Shown here: one piece after another, positions 57,597-64,000 of the stretch
How the letters are laid out: each line of letters begins with the position of its first letter
Position numbering within the stretch: position 1 is the first letter of the stretch
DNA from: Saprospiraceae bacterium
GTDB taxonomy: Bacteria > Bacteroidota > Bacteroidia > Chitinophagales > Saprospiraceae
Assembly (NCBI GenBank): GCA_016710585.1
Contig: JADJVN010000047.1
Coordinates: 1-64,000, forward strand
DNA length: 64,000 nt
Direction of reading: 5' to 3'
Notes under the pieces: model-generated
Seen by the model: only the letters and a program-made list of their open reading frames with translations
Told to the model about the DNA's origin: nothing
Database searches by the model: none
Translations under genes and position numbers: made by a program

Positions 57597-58499
57597 ATGA
57601 TTTTACTTCAAATCATAAAAGCCATTTATTTATCCAATCTTTTTTATGGCGCGTGTGCAGTACTTTTGAATATTGAAACATGTATGATTCTAAAACTGCC
57701 GATTGATCTAAAGTTGAATATCTGTATTTTTTCTGCAGTCACTGCTTACTATTTATATTGCTACTTATCCGAGGACAATAATTCGCCAGAAAATGAGCGT
57801 GCAGTTTATTATGTAAAATATAGAAAACCAATACTTATCCTATTTATATTATGTTGCTTCATTGGTCTTTTTATGCTTGTCCAAATCTTAAGAGAGAGAC
57901 ATCCTGATTATTATCACATATCTATAATTTTTTGGCTTTTTCTTATCACATCAATATTGATTTCAGTATTTTATACAGGACTTCATATTAAACTATTTCG
58001 CAGAATCTCATTGCGAAATTTTGGCGTATTGAAACCCTTTTTTATCGCATTAGTTTGGGCTAGTTTAGTTAGTTTTTCAGCCCCATTATTTAGCTCTTTT
58101 TCAGATCTAAAGCCCAATGTTTTAGCATTGCTGATCATTTTTTTCAATAACTTTATATTTATCAGTATACTTGACATATTATTTGACAATAAAGATGTAG
58201 CATCTGACAAGGAAAATGGAATATACACACTAAATGTTAGATTGAATAAAAGCACATTAATGACCAGCGTAATAGTGCCATTAATTTTAGTTCAATTAAT
58301 TTCTCAGCTGATCTTATTCAAGGTGTTTCACATTTCAATGGAAAAAAATTTGTTAGCTTTTTTTTTGATGGGTATATACTACTTATTGTTGATAAAAAGA
58401 CAATCACTTAGCTCATCACTTCAATGGACTGATTATATTTGGATTGATATGTTCATGATACTAAAATCGCTTACAGGCATAGCAATCTTTATAAATTAA
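57597..58499 (+). CDS. UbiA-superfamily prenyltransferase-like membrane protein
   Basis: 300 residues with eight or nine predicted transmembrane helices. ILDILFDNKDVASDKENGIY (around residues 190-210) followed by TL resembles the second Asp-rich motif of UbiA prenyltransferases (D-x-x-D-x-x-x-D-x-x-x-G-x-x-TL). The first Asp-rich motif (NDxxDxxxD) is not found; the matching region reads YYLYCYLSEDNNSPEN. Similar divergent members are common in Bacteroidota, where their substrate is unknown. Starts 1 bp after the TolB-like stop region, so it is probably cotranscribed; converges with the LVIVD-repeat gene, leaving 4 bp. Confidence 0.7.
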   Translation: MILLQIIKAIYLSNLFYGACAVLLNIETCMILKLPIDLKLNICIFSAVTAYYLYCYLSEDNNSPENERAVYYVKYRKPILILFILCCFIGLFMLVQILRERHPDYYHISIIFWLFLITSILISVFYTGLHIKLFRRISLRNFGVLKPFFIALVWASLVSFSAPLFSSFSDLKPNVLALLIIFFNNFIFISILDILFDNKDVASDKENGIYTLNVRLNKSTLMTSVIVPLILVQLISQLILFKVFHISMEKNLLAFFLMGIYYLLLIKRQSLSSSLQWTDYIWIDMFMILKSLTGIAIFIN

Positions 58500-58503
58500 A
58501 CTT

Positions 58504-60135
58504 CTATTTGGTTGCGATAATTATTTTCTGAATAAACTCTTGTTTATTCTCAAAAATAGTTTTAATAAAATAAATTCCAGGACTTAGATTATTTGGAAGG
58601 TCTAATGTAGATCCATAATTTAATTGCATAAGATCCTTTTCCAAACTAATTAATGTAATACTTGAAATGTGCTGCTGTAATGGACGATTTAATTCATAAC
58701 TGGATTCACTTTTTTGAACCCATTCATATCCTTGATTTTGATCAAACTGCACTACTCGTATTGGAGAATAATTTGATTTTCCACTTTCACTCCATTGAAG
58801 CCTATAATAATTTTTTCCTGATATCGGACTAGGATCTATGGTGTGAATAGAATTTTGCTTGGCATCAATATTTTCAATAGTTTCAAACAATCGTCCGTCT
58901 GTACTTTTTTGCAAATAAATATATTGACCTTTAAATTCTTGCGCATTAAGTTTTATATTCAAATGAACTGCGGAACCATTTTTTATGGCTTCAAAACTCG
59001 TAATCTCTAATGGTAATACTGTCTCCAAACTCAATAAAAAGAAGCCATTTCTGATATCAGAAACTAACATATTCCCAGAGGCAAGATAAGGGTACACACC
59101 CCACGCTCCAGAATAACCTGCATAAGTTGAATCTGCAGGTTCGGTGTCATAGTAAGCTACTTTTGAAGGATTCAAAGGATCCTTTGCATTCCAGATTTGA
59201 ATGCCATCATGATAATAGGAAACGATGATTAAACTATCCCTGTAATAAGGATTATGGGCGATGCTATTGGTATATTTTGGCGCTAATAAAGTCGATCTAA
59301 ATAATTTTTTAATCGCAATGTTGGCAGGATTGCTTATATCTGCCAGTTTCAATCCTTTATCAGCAGTTTCATCTGCCCACACTAAATACTTTTTATCTGG
59401 ACTCATCCAACTGCTATGATTATAACCCTCTTCAGGATATCCATCAATAGAACCCAAAGTCGAATAATTACCCAAGGGATCAAATTTATAAACATAAAGA
59501 CCATTATACCCATGAGAACAATAGGCTGTATCATTATTCACATACAGATCATGAACATAGTTACCCGGAAGATCAATCTTCTTAATCAATTGAGGATGGG
59601 CCGGATCAGTATTCAGATCATACATAATTAAATCATGCGCTTCTCCTGTGCTATTTTTACTTGATCCTGCTACAAATAAATGACCTTTTAGTGTATCGAC
59701 AAACAACATATGTGCACGATGAAAAGTACTACTATCACGCCCAACATAATGGATAGAATCTGGAACATAACTTAGATCGATTACTACGAGACCTTCATAA
59801 GTATTATATTGATCAGCTATGGCATAAGCATAATTTTTATAGGTCTTAAACTCTCTCCACAATGACCTGCCTCCAGGTGCATAGGAGTCAAACTCATATG
59901 GAGTAATACCAGGCGTAACATTAAAAAAATGGATGCTGTCATTTGAACCCATAAATCCAATCTCTACTCCAGAAGGTGCATTATATCCCCATACATCACT
60001 ATAAACTAAGCCAGAAACAACTGGCAATGAATTGTCGTCATACTGATATAACTTTCCCATATTCAAGCTTTGTGAATAAAGATTGAAGCCAACATAGAAA
60101 GAAAAGTAGATTAATATAAATGTCCGAAAAGCCAT
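58504..60135 (-). CDS. LVIVD-repeat (choice-of-anchor B) secreted protein with T9SS type A sorting domain
   Basis: 543 residues. N-terminal signal (FILIYFSFYVGFNLYSQ). The body is a beta-propeller-like chain of LVIVD-type repeats: GLVVIDLSYVPDSIHYVG, DLIMYDLNTDPAHPQLI, GLYVYKFDPLGNYSTLG, LKLADISNPANIAIKK and IQIWNAKDPLNPSKVAYYD, the pattern of the choice-of-anchor B family. After the repeats comes LPLEITSFEAIKNGSAVHL, a linker-domain start common in T9SS cargo, and the end (LPNNLSPGIYFIKTIFENK) resembles a type A sorting domain. Exported to the surface or medium by inference; role unknown. Confidence 0.88.
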   Translation of the reverse strand: MAFRTFILIYFSFYVGFNLYSQSLNMGKLYQYDDNSLPVVSGLVYSDVWGYNAPSGVEIGFMGSNDSIHFFNVTPGITPYEFDSYAPGGRSLWREFKTYKNYAYAIADQYNTYEGLVVIDLSYVPDSIHYVGRDSSTFHRAHMLFVDTLKGHLFVAGSSKNSTGEAHDLIMYDLNTDPAHPQLIKKIDLPGNYVHDLYVNNDTAYCSHGYNGLYVYKFDPLGNYSTLGSIDGYPEEGYNHSSWMSPDKKYLVWADETADKGLKLADISNPANIAIKKLFRSTLLAPKYTNSIAHNPYYRDSLIIVSYYHDGIQIWNAKDPLNPSKVAYYDTEPADSTYAGYSGAWGVYPYLASGNMLVSDIRNGFFLLSLETVLPLEITSFEAIKNGSAVHLNIKLNAQEFKGQYIYLQKSTDGRLFETIENIDAKQNSIHTIDPSPISGKNYYRLQWSESGKSNYSPIRVVQFDQNQGYEWVQKSESSYELNRPLQQHISSITLISLEKDLMQLNYGSTLDLPNNLSPGIYFIKTIFENKQEFIQKIIIATK

Positions 60136-60155
60136 AACTTTAAGCTTTGATTATG

Positions 60156-60163
60156 CAAATATA
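60156..60163 (-). promoter_or_regulatory. -7 promoter box TATATTTG of the LVIVD-repeat gene
   Basis: Exact TAnnTTTG match on the minus strand; its last base is 21 bases upstream of the ATG at 60135. Confidence 0.6.
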
Positions 60164-60178
60164 TAAAAAATATTTAAT

Positions 60179-60781
60179 ATGAAAATAAAAGATGTCTTGT
60201 GCAAAGATAAGCAATTAGACAAACTTATAAAACAAATTGGAGATGAGCCCTTATCTCGCATCAATAATAATGGTAAAGTCTTTGATCACCTGATCAATGC
60301 AATATTGAGCCAACAACTTTCTACAAAAGTTGCTAAAGTGATTGCTGAAAGATTTTGGAATAAAATAGGAAACAAAAAGCAGAAAATCGATACCATTATA
60401 AATCTAGACATTGAAGAACTGAGACTTTGCGGACTATCTTACCAAAAAGGAAATTATGTAAAAAATATCGCCAACTTCTGGAAGGAACACAACATAAAAG
60501 ATAAGGATTTTGAAACTATGGAAGATGGTGAAATATTAAAAAAACTAACCCAAATAAAAGGTGTTGGAAATTGGACTGCAGAAATGGTTCTTATGTTTTG
60601 CTTGGGAAGAGAAGATGTATTCTCACATGACGATTACGGCATTCAAGTCGCAATGAAAAAAATTTATAAACTAGAATCGAGTGGAAAAGAATTAAAAGAA
60701 GCAATGATTAAAAAATCAAGTAAATGGAAACCATATCGCACTTATGCTTGTATGTATCTTTGGGCTTTTAAAGATGCTTAA
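60179..60781 (+). CDS. DNA-3-methyladenine glycosylase II family (AlkA-type HhH-GPD)
   Basis: 200 residues of the HhH-GPD base-excision family, removing alkylated purines. FDHLINAILSQQLSTKVAKVI is the first conserved helix pair, LTQIKGVGNWTAEMVLMFCL the helix-hairpin-helix with the GxGxWTA signature, and VFSHDDYGIQVAMKKIY supplies the catalytic Asp (consensus PxxDLG). No N-terminal Ada or AlkA-N domain and no iron-sulfur cluster, so it is the short single-domain form. Divergent from the LVIVD-repeat gene with 43 bp between starts. Confidence 0.93.
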   Translation: MKIKDVLCKDKQLDKLIKQIGDEPLSRINNNGKVFDHLINAILSQQLSTKVAKVIAERFWNKIGNKKQKIDTIINLDIEELRLCGLSYQKGNYVKNIANFWKEHNIKDKDFETMEDGEILKKLTQIKGVGNWTAEMVLMFCLGREDVFSHDDYGIQVAMKKIYKLESSGKELKEAMIKKSSKWKPYRTYACMYLWAFKDA

Positions 60782-60816
60782 CACTGTAATGTCTTCTAAT
60801 TCTAAAATCTGAATAA

Positions 60817-62265
60817 ATGAAAAAATTGATATTGATTTTTATTTTAGTTGCAAATTCAATTGAAGCACAGCAATGGATTGATAAAAAATATAGTTTCGAG
60901 ACTTTATACAATATCCATTATGGTGAAGCAATAAATTTCACAGGAACTAAAGATTCTTTAGCCTTAGATCTTTATTTGCCTCTTTGTAGTGATCCAACTA
61001 AAAACAATAAACGTCCTTTACTGATCTGGTTGTATGGAGGCGCATTTGTAGCGGGGAGCAAGGAAGATCCAAGTATTGTCGATCATTGCATCCAGTTTGC
61101 AAAAAGAGGCTATGTTACAGCAAGTGTGAATTATAGACTCGGTATCGTATCAGATGATCGATCATGGAAATGTAATTACCCGAACTATAGCTGTGTCTTT
61201 GCGACAGATAGCGCTGAATGGATTAGATCCTACTACCGCGCTGTGCAGGATGTCAAAGGAGCTGTTCGATATCTAGTCAATCGAAATGAACTTTACAATA
61301 TTGATGTAGACAATATTTTTATTGCAGGAGAGAGTGCAGGTGCTTTCACTGCATTGGGTGTGGCGCTTTTGGATACTATTTCAGAAAAACCAGCTCAAGC
61401 ATTTCAACTTAGTGATGTGCCATCGCCACATCCAGATAGTTATAGCTGTGTTTATAATAAAAAATACAAATTCACAAATGCAAAAATACTGCGACCTGAC
61501 CTTGGATCCATTGATGGGGATATCGAACCCACCAATATCAATTATACCATTAAAGCCGTTGGAAATATGTTTGGAGGCATGCCACTCGATTTATTAAAAG
61601 CGCACAGCTATAATAAAACAAAACCTGCCATCTATACCTTTCATCAGCGATGTGATATAATCGTCTCCATCGATTCAAACTATATGAACTGGGGATTGTC
61701 GTGGTGCCTTACTCATGGTTATAATTGCTACGGAATCATTAATAATAACAATATGCTTTATGGAGGACGGGTTTTTAGTGAATGGAATACAAAAAATAAT
61801 TATGGATATCATATTCAGAATGAATTTGCATCTGTTGATTTTCCTTATAGTTTTTTACTTGGCAAAGGGAGTTGTACAGACCAAATAAATTATCCTTGTC
61901 ATGCATACGACAATAAATCCTTGAGAGAAAATAATCTTGCCAATTTTTTTGCGCCTTATGTCACGACATCTCCTATCTGTGAACCAGTAAAAGTAGCGAA
62001 TCAAGATATTAAATCAAATTATGCTGATATTGAGTTTCGCTTTAGTTCAGTTCAAAAATCAGTAAAGCTAAAATGGTCGACAAGCAATATAAAATCTATT
62101 GCATTATTCAATACTTTTGGTCAAGAATTATTGAGAAAATCTACAGATCCTAATTCTGATCAAATCACGCTTGATCTTCGGTCCTTAAGTCCAGGTATTT
62201 ACTTCATCAATATTCTATCAGAAAATAAATCAATTCTGAGTAAAAAAATAATAGTAGAATTTTGA
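60817..62265 (+). CDS. Secreted carboxylesterase (type B) with T9SS type A sorting domain
   Basis: 482 residues. Signal peptide MKKLILIFILVANSIEA, then Q. Catalytic domain of the carboxylesterase/BD-FAE alpha/beta-hydrolase type: PLLIWLYGGAFVAGS is the oxyanion loop (HGGG-like, here YGGA), GYVTASVNYRLG follows, and IAGESAGAFTALGVALL holds the nucleophile Ser in GESAG. The last ~75 residues (FSSVQKSVKLKWS ... NTFGQELLRK ... LSPGIYFINI) form a type A sorting domain, so the enzyme is probably surface-exposed. Ester substrate unknown. Its stop overlaps the TTG start of the MFS gene (TTGA), suggesting coupled translation. Confidence 0.9.
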   Translation: MKKLILIFILVANSIEAQQWIDKKYSFETLYNIHYGEAINFTGTKDSLALDLYLPLCSDPTKNNKRPLLIWLYGGAFVAGSKEDPSIVDHCIQFAKRGYVTASVNYRLGIVSDDRSWKCNYPNYSCVFATDSAEWIRSYYRAVQDVKGAVRYLVNRNELYNIDVDNIFIAGESAGAFTALGVALLDTISEKPAQAFQLSDVPSPHPDSYSCVYNKKYKFTNAKILRPDLGSIDGDIEPTNINYTIKAVGNMFGGMPLDLLKAHSYNKTKPAIYTFHQRCDIIVSIDSNYMNWGLSWCLTHGYNCYGIINNNNMLYGGRVFSEWNTKNNYGYHIQNEFASVDFPYSFLLGKGSCTDQINYPCHAYDNKSLRENNLANFFAPYVTTSPICEPVKVANQDIKSNYADIEFRFSSVQKSVKLKWSTSNIKSIALFNTFGQELLRKSTDPNSDQITLDLRSLSPGIYFINILSENKSILSKKIIVEF

Positions 62266-63434
62266 AAAATATAAGCAAGACGGTTTGGATTCTTTCTCTA
62301 GTGAGTTTATTCACTGATATGGCCAGTGAAATGCTTTATCCAATCATGCCTTTTTATTTAAAATCGATTGGATTCTCGATCGTACTTATTGGAATACTGG
62401 AGGGATTTGCAGAGGCCATTGCAGGTTTGAGTAAAGCCTACTTTGGAAAATATTCAGATCTCACAGGGAGGCGAGTTCCATTCGTACAGATTGGTTATGC
62501 ATTTAGTGCTATATCCAAACCGATGATGGCTATTTTTACATTTCCATTGTGGGTATTTTTTGCAAGGACTCTGGATCGATTTGGCAAGGGGATAAGAACG
62601 GGGGCAAGAGATGCTATACTTTCAGATGAAGCTACAGCAGAAACCAAAGGAAAAGTTTTTGGCTTGCATCGATCTATGGATACTCTAGGTGCAGTATTGG
62701 GGCCAGCCATTGCATTGCTTTATTTACACTTTTATCCTGAAAATTACAAAACGCTTTTCTTCTTAGCATTCCTACCTGGTGTCGCAGCATTCTTATCCAC
62801 TTTTTTATTAAAAGACAAACAAATAATAAAAGCTAAGACAGAAAATAAACCATCTGTTTTCTCTTTCTTAAATTATTGGAAAGAGAGCCCAGGCAATTAT
62901 AAAAAAGTAGTTATTGGACTATTGATTTTTACACTCTTTAATAGCTCGGATGTGTTTTTATTGCTTAGGGCAAAAGAAGCTGGACTAGATGATACTATGG
63001 TCATAGGGGTTTACATATTTTATAATTTAATCTATGCGCTATTTGCGTTTCCTATCGGAATTCTTGCTGATAAAATTGGTCTAAAGAAAATATTGCTCTT
63101 TGGATTTTTATTATTTTCAATAGTATATTTTGGAATGGCATTCAACACAAATAAAATAATTTGTATTGCACTTTTTTTCCTCTATGGGATTTATGCAGCA
63201 GCTACAGAAGGGATATCAAAAGCTTGGATTTCTAATATCTCAGAAAAGAAAGATACTGCTACTGCTATAGGCACATTTACAGGATTGCAAAGCATCTGTA
63301 CGATGTTAGCAAGTTCCATGGCTGGACTGCTTTGGTTTAAATATGGTGCAAGTGTTGCATTGAGTGTGACAGCGATCATGACCATATTTGTGATAGTTTA
63401 TTTTTTATGGATAGGAAAAACTAGAACAAATTAA
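62262..63434 (+). CDS. MFS transporter
   Basis: 390 residues with about 11-12 transmembrane helices. The N-terminal SLFTDMASEMLYPIMPFYL, the helix 2-3 loop GKYSDLTGRRVPFVQIGYA (MFS motif A) and DRFGKGIRTGARDAILSDEA match an uncharacterised bacterial MFS group, often called YxxG/Fsr-like. The C-terminal half has ILADKIGLKKILLFGFLLF and GISKAWISN. I accept the TTG at 62262, which overlaps the carboxylesterase stop as TTGA, because the first ATG lies inside the conserved first helix (at DMASEM). Substrate unknown. Confidence 0.88.
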   Translation: MKNISKTVWILSLVSLFTDMASEMLYPIMPFYLKSIGFSIVLIGILEGFAEAIAGLSKAYFGKYSDLTGRRVPFVQIGYAFSAISKPMMAIFTFPLWVFFARTLDRFGKGIRTGARDAILSDEATAETKGKVFGLHRSMDTLGAVLGPAIALLYLHFYPENYKTLFFLAFLPGVAAFLSTFLLKDKQIIKAKTENKPSVFSFLNYWKESPGNYKKVVIGLLIFTLFNSSDVFLLLRAKEAGLDDTMVIGVYIFYNLIYALFAFPIGILADKIGLKKILLFGFLLFSIVYFGMAFNTNKIICIALFFLYGIYAAATEGISKAWISNISEKKDTATAIGTFTGLQSICTMLASSMAGLLWFKYGASVALSVTAIMTIFVIVYFLWIGKTRTN

Positions 63435-63463
63435 AATAATATTCATTAGCTAATAAAATTAAA

Positions 63464-63766
63464 GTGAAGACAAATCTTCAATTTTATAATTTCAATATCA
63501 ATTTAAAAAATGGCCACCAAACCCCTTTAAATTTTTATAAATTCTCTAGATTTTATCACCTCGGCATTTATCAAAAAAAGTGGCCTTTTAAACAATACCT
63601 CAATCATCATGGGACTTTATTAAAATTACTTTCTACCAATTTTCCTAGTTGTAAAGGATTTTTGCCTCAAAAGAATTTTGATGCATTGCACCTTGGATCT
63701 GTACATTGTATGAAGGATCAAAGTAATAAAGGTAGGCCTTATTATCAAAAAATGGAAACAGATTAA
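63464..63766 (+). CDS. Doubtful small ORF
   Basis: 100 residues starting with GTG, rich in Tyr, Phe, His and Lys (GHQTPLNFYKFSRFYHLG). I recognise no family, see no signal peptide and no promoter box. Asn/Lys/Phe-rich composition is what chance translation of AT-rich DNA gives. May be a gene fragment or not coding at all. Confidence 0.25.
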   Translation: MKTNLQFYNFNINLKNGHQTPLNFYKFSRFYHLGIYQKKWPFKQYLNHHGTLLKLLSTNFPSCKGFLPQKNFDALHLGSVHCMKDQSNKGRPYYQKMETD

Positions 63767-64000
63767 CATTCTATTGGGGGAATATTCCTATATTCATCTT
63801 TAATGCATTCTGTCTTTTATTTCAATTAGGACCAATACAGAAAAATTGAAAGATAGACTTGAATAAATCGCTGAGTATTTATTTCTATTCGTCTTAATTG
63901 GGATTTTTACAGTTATTATTTTGATTGCTTTAAATAATATTGATTAAATGAATTCAAATTTGTAATGCTGGAATTGATGATTAGAATATAGAGTCTTAAG
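63767..64000. other. Window end: no clear gene
   Basis: 234 AT-rich bases. A short open stretch near 63875-63950 reads EYLFLFVLIGIFTVIILIAL, which looks like a transmembrane helix but has stops close by on both sides. It may be a gene remnant. Nothing else stands out. Confidence 0.35.

Noticed and set aside
1..64000. Prophage, plasmid replication, restriction-modification or known antiphage system
   Set aside because: No integrase, capsid, terminase, replication-initiator, methyltransferase-nuclease pair or Cas gene is present among the readable genes.

Overview
The window reads as a chromosomal segment of an AT-rich member of the Bacteroidota. The support is a type IX secretion (T9SS) core gene (SprA), seven predicted T9SS cargo proteins with type A or type B C-terminal sorting domains, Bacteroidota-type -7 promoter boxes (TAnnTTTG) just upstream of many starts, and type III glutamine synthetase. 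The flavour of the families (large Cys-repeat and Ig-like type B proteins, DUF1800/DUF1501 pair) suggests a Saprospiria-like lineage, but that is inference. I see no phage, CRISPR array, complete insertion sequence, rRNA or plasmid gene. There is one tRNA (Phe).

Layout. 1-9.7 kb: a surface-protein region with two paralogous type B cargo genes. Their C-terminal halves and 3' flanks are a roughly 2.7-2.9 kb near-identical direct repeat, and between them lies a Cys-rich type A cargo gene that starts in a 10-copy 7-bp tandem repeat. 9.9-20.3 kb: housekeeping genes (small carboxypeptidase-regulatory-like protein, kdsD, a PLP decarboxylase, recQ-aroQ, then a probable operon of a catalytically degenerate alpha/beta hydrolase, trmB, a cyclase-family hydrolase and a membrane protein, then lspA). 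20.3-29.6 kb: a giant type B cargo gene (about 2,500 aa) broken by one frameshift, a decayed formylglycine-generating-enzyme-like gene and a broken retropepsin-like gene. 29.6-38.3 kb: glutamine synthetase III, a small membrane protein, DUF1800/DUF1501, an ABC permease, a two-domain SRPBCC protein and a mini HExxH protein. 38.4-46.5 kb: sprA and ruvA. 46.9-52.7 kb: a papain-like protease followed by a chagasin-type inhibitor of that protease class, a glycosyltransferase, DUF4230, DUF3108, a flippase-like membrane protein and ruvC. 52.8-63.4 kb: tRNA-Phe, a degenerate MtfA-like protein, an MBL hydrolase, a TolB/BamA-like envelope protein split at a run of nine T, a UbiA-like protein, an LVIVD-repeat cargo protein, a DNA glycosylase, a carboxylesterase cargo protein and an MFS transporter.

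How the parts fit: SprA is the outer-membrane translocon through which the seven sorting-domain proteins would be exported, so this window holds part of the machine and several clients. recQ, ruvA, ruvC and the AlkA-type glycosylase are ordinary repair genes. The most informative oddities are the recombining cargo genes at the left end, the 7-bp tandem repeat over a surface-protein start, the protease/inhibitor pair, three intergenic mosaics of the same dispersed repeats, several enzyme folds that have lost catalytic residues, and a set of promoters placed so close to the ATG that the transcripts would be nearly leaderless. Four separate genes carry frameshifts. Some may be sequence errors, and this needs reads to settle.
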